The notes below the pieces were generated by a model. That model was not told the DNA's origin. It worked only from the letters and a program-made list of their open reading frames with translations, and searched no databases. The position numbers and the translations under genes are program-made. A stretch of 51,790 bases of DNA from Candidatus Riflebacteria bacterium HGW-Riflebacteria-2 (GTDB lineage: Bacteria; Muiribacteriota; Ozemobacteria; Ozemobacterales; Ozemobacteraceae): NCBI GenBank assembly GCA_002839435.1, contig PGYA01000032.1:1-51790 (forward strand), read 5' to 3'. This document shows positions 24,781 to 32,949 of the stretch, piece by piece (positions within the stretch are counted from its first letter, which is position 1; each line of letters starts with the position of its first letter).

Positions 24781-25287
24781 CTAGAGTGAATCAGCAATGG
24801 TCAGGGTTACGGTCTTGTTGGCGGAGGCAACCACACCGGCTGCTACTGTAGCACTAAGTTTGTAGGTGATCGTTTTTCCGCTTTCAGCAACCGGGGAGAT
24901 TCCGGTTACGAGATCTGTGGCTGTTCCGAGCAGGGTGACGTCTGTAACAGTGGTTCCGCCGGTCGGGGCGACCAGATTGATTTTCAGGGTTACGCCGGCA
25001 GGCATTGCGGTGTCGAGTACCCCAGTGATCTTTTTTGACTGGTTGGTAGTGATAGCATAGGTAGTTGTAGAATCTGACACTTCGTCAGGCTCAGCACCGG
25101 CTACTGCGGTGCTGACAGTTAATGCCGCAGGATTTCCAGAGACTGATATCTCGTTAATTGCTGTTACTTCGTAAGTAACGGTCTGGTCTGCGGTGGCACC
25201 AGCGAATACCGCGCCGGCTCCGAGAAACATAGTTCCAAAAACCAGAACAAAAACCAGGATTCCCAATTTTCTTGCAGTTGCGTTCAT
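24781..25287 (-). CDS. Secreted fimbrial-subunit-like protein (subunit A, probable major subunit)
   Basis: The 168-residue product has a signal peptide (basic NATARKLG, hydrophobic ILVFVLVFGTMFLGAGAVFA, cleavage near GATA). The mature part is beta-rich: TVTYEVTAINEISVSGNPAA, a middle with MPAGVTLKINLVAPTGG, and the end GKTITYKLSATVAAGVVASA with final strand KTVTLTIADSL. It is a paralogue of subunit B. It is the first structural gene after the two-component pair and is followed by the strong hairpin, so it is probably the most abundant. AAAGGAGC precedes the ATG by about 8 bases. No cysteine is present in the mature domain. Confidence 0.72.
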   Translation of the reverse strand: MNATARKLGILVFVLVFGTMFLGAGAVFAGATADQTVTYEVTAINEISVSGNPAALTVSTAVAGAEPDEVSDSTTTYAITTNQSKKITGVLDTAMPAGVTLKINLVAPTGGTTVTDVTLLGTATDLVTGISPVAESGKTITYKLSATVAAGVVASANKTVTLTIADSL

Positions 25288-25376
25288 TTCTTTTGCTCCT
25301 TTTAACTTTTTCTTCCCTACGCTTTAAGCATAACTTTTCCAGCAATAGTTGAAATAGGTGAAAGGAAGGCAACTTG

Positions 25377-25397
25377 GCTAGGGGAATGTCCTATAGC
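25377..25397. promoter_or_regulatory. Candidate operator, imperfect palindrome upstream of subunit A
   Basis: The arms GCTA-GG-GGA and TCC-TA-TAGC flank a central AATG; 7 of 10 arm positions pair. It sits about 90 bases upstream of the subunit A ATG, just past the regulator stop. A NarL-type regulator could bind it. Nothing else in the 113-base gap supports this, apart from a weak -10-like TATGCT near 25339. Confidence 0.3.
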
Positions 25398-25400
25398 AGA

Positions 25401-26093
25401 TCAGCTTTTTTCGGGTGATTCGTCAGCGTGAAAGGCAAAGCGAGCCAGTTCGGAGGCATTTTTCAAGCCCAGTTTCGTTTTCAGTTTTTCCCGGTAGGTT
25501 TCGATTGTCTTGGGGCTCAGACAAAGGGATTCAGCGATCTCGGCAGTTTTCAAGCCCTGACCGATAAGGCGAAGAACCTCACGCTCGCGCGGGCTGAGAT
25601 CGTCAAGGAGCGACACGGAAGCATTAGAAGTGCGCTGTTTAAAGGATTTCTGTATCATCCTCGCGGAAATGTCCGGGTTTAAAAAGATTCTTCCATTGAG
25701 GATATCTCTGATTGCCGTCAGAATTTTCTGTGGGGCGTCCTTTTTCATGATATAACCTTTGGCACCGGCTCTGATAGCTCGTTCGGCAAAAATTGTTTCC
25801 TCGTGCATGGAAACTACCAGAACAGGCAAAGTGGGTCGCAGAGAGACCACCCTGGCGATCAGGGATAGGCCAGATTCTTGCCCCAGAGCAATATCGACAA
25901 TCATCATGTCGAATTCTCTGGCGGTAACTGCTGCTACCGCTTCTTCGATATTTGCTGCTTCACCGACAACCTCAAGGTCATTTTCCTGATTGATCAACAG
26001 CGAAATTCCCATTCTTACAAGAGGGTGGTCATCGACCAGAAAAATTCTGCGCTTTTGCAAGGCTCCCTTATTATCTGGCAATCTCCTGGTCAT
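25401..26093 (-). CDS. NarL/FixJ-type response regulator
   Basis: The 230-residue protein has a receiver domain (residues about 15-130) with the acidic pair VDDHPLVR, the phosphoacceptor Asp67 in MMIVDIALG, and the Lys of KGYIMKKDA. A LuxR-type helix-turn-helix fills the C-terminus (LSPREREVLRLIGQGLKTAE, then SLCLSPKTIETYREKLK). It is the cognate regulator of the overlapping kinase; their reading frames overlap by 4 bases. The position just upstream of the subunits makes the fibre operon the obvious target. Confidence 0.93.
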   Translation of the reverse strand: MTRRLPDNKGALQKRRIFLVDDHPLVRMGISLLINQENDLEVVGEAANIEEAVAAVTAREFDMMIVDIALGQESGLSLIARVVSLRPTLPVLVVSMHEETIFAERAIRAGAKGYIMKKDAPQKILTAIRDILNGRIFLNPDISARMIQKSFKQRTSNASVSLLDDLSPREREVLRLIGQGLKTAEIAESLCLSPKTIETYREKLKTKLGLKNASELARFAFHADESPEKS

Positions 26094-27076
26094 TCGGCTT
26101 TCTCCTTGGCTAATGGAAAGGTGCAGATCACCCGGAAGCCACGATCCTGTCGGTTAAAAAAACGAATCGAGCCGCCTATAAGTCTTGCGCGCAGCTTCAT
26201 CAACTGCAGGCCAATCCCCTTCGGTCGCGAAGAGCTTCTGGGAAGACCTTTGCCAAAGTCTTTTACCGTCATTGTGCCCATTTCTGCATTTTTTTCCAGC
26301 CGAATCTCAACCTTCGGTGAGCCCGAATGCTTGATTGCGTTGTGAACCGCTTCCTGAGCAATTCTATAAAGGTTGGTGGCGCTCTCCGCATCTCGCAAAA
26401 TCACTTTAGCCAGAACCCTTACCTTGCAATCGCCTCCGAAAACCGCGTTTGCCTGAGCGGCAAGTTTTTTCAGATGTGACACGATTGCGGCGGGCTTTAC
26501 CTCGATGTAGGTCAGGCCATGCGCAAGATGTCTTGCCTGATCCAGTGCCTGTTTAACCAGGTTTTCAATCTGTCCGACACGCTCTTCAATCAGGGCTGTT
26601 TTTTTAGGCAACCCCTGCATCAATGCCCGACAAAGGAATGCTGTTCCAGTGAGGGTCTGACCAAGAGTGTCGTGAAGATCCCGGCCGAATTTTTCTCTTT
26701 CCATATCCGAAATGCGAACGATCTCTTGCTCAAGATCCTTCTGATCAGAGATATCGACGATCATACCATCAACATATCCGGTTTTAAGATAGATACCGAA
26801 TGAAAAATTAACCCAGCCCATTGTGCCGTCAGCCCTGCAAATTCGCATTTCCCGGTATCCTGTGTCAGCACTTTCATGTGATAGGCTGAATGGTTCACTC
26901 TGACCGACAATCGAAAAGTGTCTTTCCCATGTAAATTCAGAAAAAAAGCTTTCCATGCTTTTGTAACCAAGAATTCTGGCAAAACTGAAGTTCGCTTCGA
27001 TAAACTTACGCCCTTTAAGAGCGATCACGAACAAGCCCACGTTAGCATTCTGGAACAGGCTGATCAGCTTTTTCAT
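26090..27076 (-). CDS. PAS-domain histidine kinase, NarX-type (HisKA_3)
   Basis: The 328-residue protein starts with a PAS domain (about 5-110; NANVGLFVIALKGRKFIEAN, GWVNFSFGIYLKTGYVDGMI). A HisKA_3 dimerisation helix follows with the phosphoacceptor His135 in RDLHDTLGQTLTG, then the ATPase domain with N-box NLYRIAQEAVHNAIKHSG and G-box KDFGKGLP. No membrane helix is present, so the sensor is cytoplasmic. The PAS domain makes a small-ligand or redox signal likely. It is the first gene of the operon, with 235 bases upstream before the next gene and no clear promoter. Confidence 0.9.
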   Translation of the reverse strand: MKKLISLFQNANVGLFVIALKGRKFIEANFSFARILGYKSMESFFSEFTWERHFSIVGQSEPFSLSHESADTGYREMRICRADGTMGWVNFSFGIYLKTGYVDGMIVDISDQKDLEQEIVRISDMEREKFGRDLHDTLGQTLTGTAFLCRALMQGLPKKTALIEERVGQIENLVKQALDQARHLAHGLTYIEVKPAAIVSHLKKLAAQANAVFGGDCKVRVLAKVILRDAESATNLYRIAQEAVHNAIKHSGSPKVEIRLEKNAEMGTMTVKDFGKGLPRSSSRPKGIGLQLMKLRARLIGGSIRFFNRQDRGFRVICTFPLAKEKAE

Positions 27077-27311
27077 ATTGGGGTCACCACGCCAAACGGA
27101 AATTTTCCTGTGCTAAGATCTATCTAACACATTCTATCATCAATTTTTGATCCTGCCCAAATCTGCCTGTGTTTATGTGTATGTTAGAAAAGTTCTTTCG
27201 CATTTTTAAAAGTGTTGCAAAAACTTCCTGCGCTGCTTTGCAATGCAGGTGCGGCTTTAAGAGATAGCAGATGTTCACCGATCAATTGGTTGCTCAGTTA
27301 AATGCCTGCTC

Positions 27312-28778
27312 TTAGCGTGGGCGTACGAAATATCGGTTTGGATGCCTGAAAACGTTGGTGCCACAATGTATCTGGCCCTGCGCGTTATGATAGGGCATTG
27401 AATCGACAAAATTGGCGTTCAGTCCAAGCATGCTGGCCGAGCGCGCGATGTTTTTTCTCAGTCTTTCGACCTGCGGATCCGGCACAATCAACTGGTTGTT
27501 GAGAATCAGCTGGTTTACGCTGCCAGGAATATAGGCGATGTGTTTGCCCCCCCACATTTTTCTAAAAAGTGCCGGAAATGAAAGCACCGAATGAGCTTTC
27601 CCCGATTCTTTTCTAACCTGAGAAATTTTAGCGCAGGCGGCCTTAACGTTGGTATCTATGAGGTTGGCCAGCGTCAGATTGAGCTTGATGAAGTCTTCAA
27701 CCTCTTTATCATTCGGGTTGCCAGCCGCACCCGTGCCTAAGCTTAAATCTATCGATGGCAGAACATAGGCTCCGCTCTCATCTTTTGTCAGATAATCTAC
27801 TACAGCCTGTGAAAACTGTTCTTCCGGAGGAACTTCTTCATCATCAGCGACGCGGCGTCCGCGCTTACGCTCTGCTTCGCGCAGGTAGCTTCTTACTGCT
27901 GTCAGCATCTTGCGGTAGTCTTCCTGGGGAATTGCATTGAGTTCTGCCGGCGAAGCATCTTTGATCAGCTTCAATGCCAGCCGCGGATTTGCTTTGATCA
28001 GCGTATAACCTCGCGGAGCCTTTGGATTCGGGCAGACCGAGAGATATTCATCGACATGGCCGACCTGCAGCCAGTCGGTTTCGAGCACCGCCATGCGACC
28101 TGCATAACCATGCTTTTCCAGGTAACCTCTGAGCTCTGGTGTCGAAGTATTTCCGATCAACAGAATGTTGTCAGGAGTAACTTCAATGTTTCCACCGTAG
28201 TCTCCGCCAGAACGAGATCCTGACGGATTTTTCATGACAAATCCATTCCAGAAATGAGCCAGACGCGCAGGTAGATCGCTGGTACCACGGCCACGATTTG
28301 AATCGAATACGACCAGCTGTGCCTTGGCCTCGCTTTTCAGCTTCACTACACCGACTTCGCCCCAGTCCTGCATCCAGACGTCGTTATTGGTTGCAATAGA
28401 ACTGAATTCTACATACTTCTTAAGGCGCTCCGCGCTGATTTTTTTGCGAAGCTCTGAAAAATTAGATGCTTGTGACTTCAAGGTCGGTACCAGATGAATT
28501 TTGAAAGACTCTTCATGCTTGACCAGGCCTTTCTCATGCATATCAGCAACAATATTGATCAGCGACATGATGAAGCCGAGATTGCCAAATTCAGGGGCGT
28601 AAACGGCTATGACTTTTACCGGTACATTGTTTGGGCTCAGGAACCTGATGCTCTCAATGTCATCTGGCGAGGATATTTGCCGAACCCTTGCCGCAATAGG
28701 CATCTGCACGACAGTAAATACCAATGCGACCAGCAGCAGAATCAAACCCGAACACCGTTGTCTTCTGTAAATTGTCAT
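27312..28778 (-). CDS. Secreted protein-arginine-deiminase-like enzyme
   Basis: The 488-residue protein has a signal peptide (hydrophobic ILLLVALVFTVVQMPIAA). Its catalytic domain keeps the protein-arginine deiminase (PAD) motifs: WMQDWGE (Asp138), VGHVDEYLS (His241, Asp243), and IHCGTNVFRHP (Cys472) at the C-terminus. The same four residues are used by animal PAD enzymes, whose closing motif is also HCGTNV. Family knowledge gives conversion of peptidyl-arginine to citrulline. A middle insertion (about 280-340, REAERKRGRRVADDEEVPPE) is unusual. The known bacterial PPAD and agmatine deiminases share the fold but with different motifs. Substrate is unknown. The gene stands alone. Confidence 0.85.
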   Translation of the reverse strand: MTIYRRQRCSGLILLLVALVFTVVQMPIAARVRQISSPDDIESIRFLSPNNVPVKVIAVYAPEFGNLGFIMSLINIVADMHEKGLVKHEESFKIHLVPTLKSQASNFSELRKKISAERLKKYVEFSSIATNNDVWMQDWGEVGVVKLKSEAKAQLVVFDSNRGRGTSDLPARLAHFWNGFVMKNPSGSRSGGDYGGNIEVTPDNILLIGNTSTPELRGYLEKHGYAGRMAVLETDWLQVGHVDEYLSVCPNPKAPRGYTLIKANPRLALKLIKDASPAELNAIPQEDYRKMLTAVRSYLREAERKRGRRVADDEEVPPEEQFSQAVVDYLTKDESGAYVLPSIDLSLGTGAAGNPNDKEVEDFIKLNLTLANLIDTNVKAACAKISQVRKESGKAHSVLSFPALFRKMWGGKHIAYIPGSVNQLILNNQLIVPDPQVERLRKNIARSASMLGLNANFVDSMPYHNAQGQIHCGTNVFRHPNRYFVRPR

Positions 28779-28846
28779 AAAACCACTCCATGATGCTTAT
28801 ATGTAAGTATTATAACAAAATTCGACATAAAATAAGCGATCACTTT

Positions 28847-29740
28847 TTAAATGTTTGTCTCTATTGCTCTTATTAGCTCAACTGCTTCTTCTGCAATCTC
28901 GGGAACTTCCGAAGCGGCTGCTTCCTGCAAAAATGGCAGGGATTTTTCTTCCGCTTCAATTAGCCTTTCGCAGAGAGGGTTTGCCAGCTTTATGCCTCTG
29001 CGTTCGTACATCTCTTTTAACCCGCGAATGCTTTTTACCAGATAGCGCATCGCTTCGTCGTTAAAAGAATTTATTATTTGTAAGGAACCACGACTTTTGA
29101 ACACCTCATTTTCCATGAAACATCTGGCGGCTTTTTCCCCGTTATCGTTCCAGAGGGTGTTGATGGCGGCAATTATTATTGCAACTTCCTGGCTCAAGCC
29201 GAACTTATTAGAATGGAGGTGGTATTGAAGTATCGGAATAATCCTGGGTCCAAGACAAATTAATAATGGGGCAAAATAATAGAATCCATCCCTGGAACTG
29301 CTGTATCTTGTGTCTTCGCGATGAGTCAGGCCTTCAATCAAACCGCAGAGAGCTTGTTCGCTGAATGCGCTGACGATTTCATGAGCATTCTGATTGTAAT
29401 TGCACCTTTTCGTGACGAAGTAGCGCCCGGCACCGAGGTCATTAAGTCGCCAGACCAGATCTTCGATGTAGCTTTTATCATTGTATCCGTAGGAGTTTGC
29501 GCTTGTAATGCCATGAATAACCTGCCAGATGACATCTTTTGGGTTTTTGTCAAAATCAGCCAAAGCTTCCAGAATTTTTTCTTTAGCTTCCTGAGTTTCA
29601 GCTTTGCGAAGCTCTTTTATTAATTCAACTATTGCCTGGCGCCGCGGATGAACCTTCGGAATATAGATAGTATTTTTTTTGTCTGTTATTGGAGAAAGCA
29701 TTTCCTGTATATTTTTTTTAAAATCAGCAAACCAGCTCAT
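28847..29740 (-). CDS. HEAT-like helical protein of unknown function
   Basis: The 297-residue product starts at the ATG at 29740, chosen because GGGAGG precedes it; the in-frame ATG at 29809 lacks one. It is all-helical and polar, with repeat-like pairs such as RQAIVELIKELRKAETQEAK, LALADFDKNPKDVIWQVIHG-like spacing and EVAIIIAAINTLWNDNGEKA. The end SLPFLQEAAASEVPEIAEEA is typical of HEAT/Armadillo repeats. No signal peptide or membrane helix is seen, so it is cytoplasmic. I do not recognise its function. Confidence 0.6.
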   Translation of the reverse strand: MSWFADFKKNIQEMLSPITDKKNTIYIPKVHPRRQAIVELIKELRKAETQEAKEKILEALADFDKNPKDVIWQVIHGITSANSYGYNDKSYIEDLVWRLNDLGAGRYFVTKRCNYNQNAHEIVSAFSEQALCGLIEGLTHREDTRYSSSRDGFYYFAPLLICLGPRIIPILQYHLHSNKFGLSQEVAIIIAAINTLWNDNGEKAARCFMENEVFKSRGSLQIINSFNDEAMRYLVKSIRGLKEMYERRGIKLANPLCERLIEAEEKSLPFLQEAAASEVPEIAEEAVELIRAIETNI

Positions 29741-30031
29741 CAATGCTGCCTCCCGGCGTAAAATCTTCAAGTTCCAGGTCTTATACAATACTGACGCGTA
29801 ATCTTGCAATGGTCAAGCCAACACTAACACTTACAGAGAATTATTGTACACGCTACTGATGAATTGACTAAGCAGACTGTAAGCGGTATGATTGTGTTTC
29901 ACATGGCTGCTGGTTCTGAATTTTTCTGGCAGCTAATTGTGTAAAAACAGATATGAGAGACTTTTTTAAAGATTCATTAACCGATGAGGACCAAGAGGAT
30001 GAATAGTTGTGAGAATGAGGGGAAACTGCTT

Positions 30032-32029
30032 ATGTCTGATGTTCAGCCGACAATTTCTGCATGTGCAATTAAAGGAGGGCTGCTTGACCAGCTTCTTTCC
30101 AATACCATGGATTTTGTATTGGCTATTGACAGCAAAGGGCTGATTGTTGCCGCCAGTCGGTCAATAATTACCTGCCTTGGCTCGAAGGCGCCTTCTGTTA
30201 TCGGGCACCAGTGGCGGGAATTCCTTGAACCGACTGGAGAGGGAAAGGATGCTGAAAAATTGTTTTGCCGGGGAGCCCTGGTCAATGGCAAACGAACATT
30301 TTATCTTCTGGCCATAACCGGTGGCAAACTTCCCGTTACTATTAACTGGTCATCTTGCCGCCACAATCGCAAAAAGGTTTGGCTGCTGGTTGGCGCGCCA
30401 TGTCAGGAACCACTTCCCGACGAAAACCCACAAGCATCTTCTGATGAATGTCAGTATCCCGAAAGACTGGGTTCTGGACCGCTCCCGGAATGGGTGCCTG
30501 ACGCCTGGAGTCACATTGCTCGCGCCATACCATTGCCAATTGCATTGATCGCGCGGGATGGCCAGTTCTCATGGGGAAACGCGGCCTTCCGGAGGACTTT
30601 TCTAAGCTACCCGCCCCCAGGATTTAACCATTTCAAGGATATGGAAAATTTCATTCCCGGGTTTCAGTTCTTTCTGGAGAGAGTTAAGCGCGGTGAAACC
30701 GTGGAAATGCCAGGAAAATGGGTCAATCCGGGGCTCAAGGTTCCAGGGGCACCACGTGTGGATTTATTTCTACAGGGTATCATGTGCCCATGTTCTGACT
30801 CTGATGGCGTTGTGCACGGGTATGTGCTGATAACTCATCCAATCGGTGAATTGCGTCGTCGCGACGAAGCCTTGATTGAAAGCGAAGAACGCTGTCGAGC
30901 CGCTACCGAATCTTTGGCTGAAGGCCTGCTGATAATAGATTCCAAGGGTATTATAACTACGGCAAATAATTCTGCTGCTGCTATTGTCACTATAGATCAG
31001 GAGCAGCTTGTTGGTATGCCTTTTTCAAACATTGGATTCCGCCAGATGCCAGATGCAGGAAAAGGCTTGCCTGAGCTCGAAATAGCATGGGAAACCATAC
31101 TGAATGAAGCCATTCCCGGGCAAAGTATAAATTTGTTTTATCAAAAAAACGGTGGCGGCAAAACACTGCTTTCTTGCCATCTGGCGTCTCTACGTTCTCA
31201 GGCGAACCGTGCCACTAATGAGTTTCTTTTTACCATGCGAGATATCACGGATGAAGTGCGCAATCGCGAGATGCTTGAAGAAAGTGAAAAGAGCCTTAGT
31301 ATCGCCAAAGAAGCGGCTGAAACTGCAAATCTTTCCAAAACGCAGTTTCTGATCATGGTCAGCCATGAGCTCAAAACTCCTATGGTGACACTGTTAGGAT
31401 ACGGCGAACTTCTTGCGAAAATGGGATCTTCGCTCACGCCTGATACTGTCGTTGATTTTGGCAGCAGAATCGTTGATAGCACGTCTCATCTCCAGAATCT
31501 TGTTGATGGCATACTCTATTTTGCCAGCATTGACGCGGGGCAATTCTCTTTCAACCTGCGCCGGGTTAACTTTACCGAGGAACTTAACTTTGTTCGCGCC
31601 TACGGCGATTCTCTGGCAGCTCAAAAGGGTTTGAAGTTTGAGTTGCATGGTCTCAATGGGCCAGTTTGGGGTCATACTGATCCTCTTATATTCTCTCAGG
31701 TTCTTACCTGTCTGCTCGGGAATGCTTTTAAGTTCACCCAGAAAGGCAAGGTAGCAGTGCATGTTCAAAACCTTGCGGGAAAAATTAAATTGCAGATCAG
31801 CGATACCGGAATTGGGATTTCAAAACATGAGAAGAAAAAAATATTTGAACCTTTTTACCAGGCCAGTGGCGGGCTGACTCGCCGTTTCGGCGGTCTTGGC
31901 CTGGGATTGGCCATCTCGAACCGAATTATAAAAAAGATGGGGGGCACCCTTGAAGTGGCCAGTGCCCAGGGAAAGGGAACAACTGTCACTCTCTTGTTGC
32001 CAGATGTATCATCTAAAAAGAACCGATGA
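30032..32029 (+). CDS. PAS-domain sensor histidine kinase
   Basis: From the ATG at 30032 (GAGGGG nine bases upstream) the product is 665 residues; the ATG at 29984 is an alternative. Three PAS-like regions (about 20-120, 170-290, 300-425) precede a HisKA domain with His445 in MVSHELKTPMVTLLGYGE and an ATPase domain with LLGNAFKFT, DTGIGIS and GGLGLGLAISNRIIK. No membrane helix is evident and no receiver domain is attached, so its response regulator is elsewhere. The gene is alone on the plus strand. The histidine is followed by Glu and Leu as in the H-box of class-I kinases. Confidence 0.88.
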   Translation: MSDVQPTISACAIKGGLLDQLLSNTMDFVLAIDSKGLIVAASRSIITCLGSKAPSVIGHQWREFLEPTGEGKDAEKLFCRGALVNGKRTFYLLAITGGKLPVTINWSSCRHNRKKVWLLVGAPCQEPLPDENPQASSDECQYPERLGSGPLPEWVPDAWSHIARAIPLPIALIARDGQFSWGNAAFRRTFLSYPPPGFNHFKDMENFIPGFQFFLERVKRGETVEMPGKWVNPGLKVPGAPRVDLFLQGIMCPCSDSDGVVHGYVLITHPIGELRRRDEALIESEERCRAATESLAEGLLIIDSKGIITTANNSAAAIVTIDQEQLVGMPFSNIGFRQMPDAGKGLPELEIAWETILNEAIPGQSINLFYQKNGGGKTLLSCHLASLRSQANRATNEFLFTMRDITDEVRNREMLEESEKSLSIAKEAAETANLSKTQFLIMVSHELKTPMVTLLGYGELLAKMGSSLTPDTVVDFGSRIVDSTSHLQNLVDGILYFASIDAGQFSFNLRRVNFTEELNFVRAYGDSLAAQKGLKFELHGLNGPVWGHTDPLIFSQVLTCLLGNAFKFTQKGKVAVHVQNLAGKIKLQISDTGIGISKHEKKKIFEPFYQASGGLTRRFGGLGLGLAISNRIIKKMGGTLEVASAQGKGTTVTLLLPDVSSKKNR

Positions 32030-32079
32030 CAACAGATGCCAACATAGCAACCCATTTTTGGAGCAGGCTTGTGTGCCGG

Positions 32080-32541
32080 TTAGATTCTCGCCAACAGACG
32101 ATCAATCTGTGACGCGAAGGCGCGGCTTTCTTTTATGCCATATGGTGCCGGGCCACCGGTTGTGGCACCTGATTTGCGCAGGGTATCCATAAAGTCGCGT
32201 ATAAACAGACGCTCTTTGACGTTTTCGTCGCTATACAGCTGTCCGCGAGGATCGACGGCTAGTGCTCCTCTGGCGACAACTTCGGCGGCAAGGGGTATAT
32301 CTGCCGTTACCACGATGTCGCCGGCTCTGACCAGCTCGACAATTCTGGCATCGGCCACATCAAAGCCTTGCCCCGTCAGTTCAAAGCTGATGAATTCAGA
32401 GTCAGGCATGCGCAAAGGCTTGTTGGCAACAAAAATGGTTTTGATTCTTACCCGCTGCGCAGCACGGAAAAGTATGTCGCGCGCAGCGCCTGGCAGAGCA
32501 TCGGCATCAACAAGAAGCTTTGTTGGTACAGCTTCGTCCAT
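32080..32541 (-). CDS. UPF0178 (YaiI/YqxD) family protein
   Basis: The 153 residues match the UPF0178 family: LLVDADALPGAARDILFRAA at the start, VADARIVELVRAGDIVVTAD, PLAAEVVARGALAVDPRG, and NVKERLFIRDFMDTLRKSG. The family is predicted to be a PIN-like nuclease; the Asp pairs at residues 12-14 fit metal binding. No biological role is established. GGAGA precedes the ATG. A terminator and the small Lys-rich gene lie upstream on the same strand. Confidence 0.9.
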   Translation of the reverse strand: MDEAVPTKLLVDADALPGAARDILFRAAQRVRIKTIFVANKPLRMPDSEFISFELTGQGFDVADARIVELVRAGDIVVTADIPLAAEVVARGALAVDPRGQLYSDENVKERLFIRDFMDTLRKSGATTGGPAPYGIKESRAFASQIDRLLARI

Positions 32542-32558
32542 TGAAAATCTCCAGTAAA

Positions 32559-32587
32559 TAAAACGCCGCTGAGATAGCTCCCAGCGG
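32559..32587 (-). terminator. Rho-independent terminator of the Lys-rich gene
   Basis: On the minus strand CCGCTG and CAGCGG pair and are followed by CGTTTTATTT. It lies 26 bases past the stop of the Lys-rich gene and separates it from the YaiI-type gene. Confidence 0.7.
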
Positions 32588-32612
32588 ACAGTGGTTCATT
32601 GAGGGGCAACGG

Positions 32613-32714
32613 CTATTTGGATTCTTTTTTGAGTTTCTTTGCTTCTTTTTTTTCTTTCGGACTCTTGGTTGGTTGCTTTTTCACTTCTTTTTTGGTTTTA
32701 AGTTCTTTACCCAT
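32613..32714 (-). CDS. 33-residue Lys-rich small protein
   Basis: The reading frame MGKELKTKKEVKKQPTKSPK, followed by 13 more residues of the same character, has 15 Lys and 5 Glu out of 33 and no hydrophobic segment. GGGGGA about 6 bases before the ATG, a terminator downstream and a compact unit make it a credible gene. Small Lys-rich proteins of this kind occur in many bacteria with no known role; nucleic-acid or phosphate binding is plausible but unproven. It is too short for ordinary gene finders. The plus-strand frame over it (FFASFFSFG) is a shadow. Confidence 0.55.
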   Translation of the reverse strand: MGKELKTKKEVKKQPTKSPKEKKEAKKLKKESK

Positions 32715-32949
32715 TTTTTTTTCCCCCGATAATAAATCGTTATTTTTACCCGGAAATTTTAGAAACCAGGCAAACCAGCAGAGCTGTCAGAATCAGCTCT
32801 TTTAAATATATACATCAGACCCGTCTGCACAAGCAATAATTCAATGACAAATATAGAAAAATTATTGTGATACCCTTTCGGTGAGGTATGGGAGATTCTG
32901 CGGGTTGGTGCGCCTTGTATTTCAGCTCGTTACAGGTGGTGGCAGAAGA

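Noticed and set aside
29953..30006. 17-residue frame MRDFFKDSLTDEDQEDE before the PAS kinase
   Set aside because: It has no good ribosome site and only overlaps the candidate upstream start; it could be a leader but evidence is too thin.
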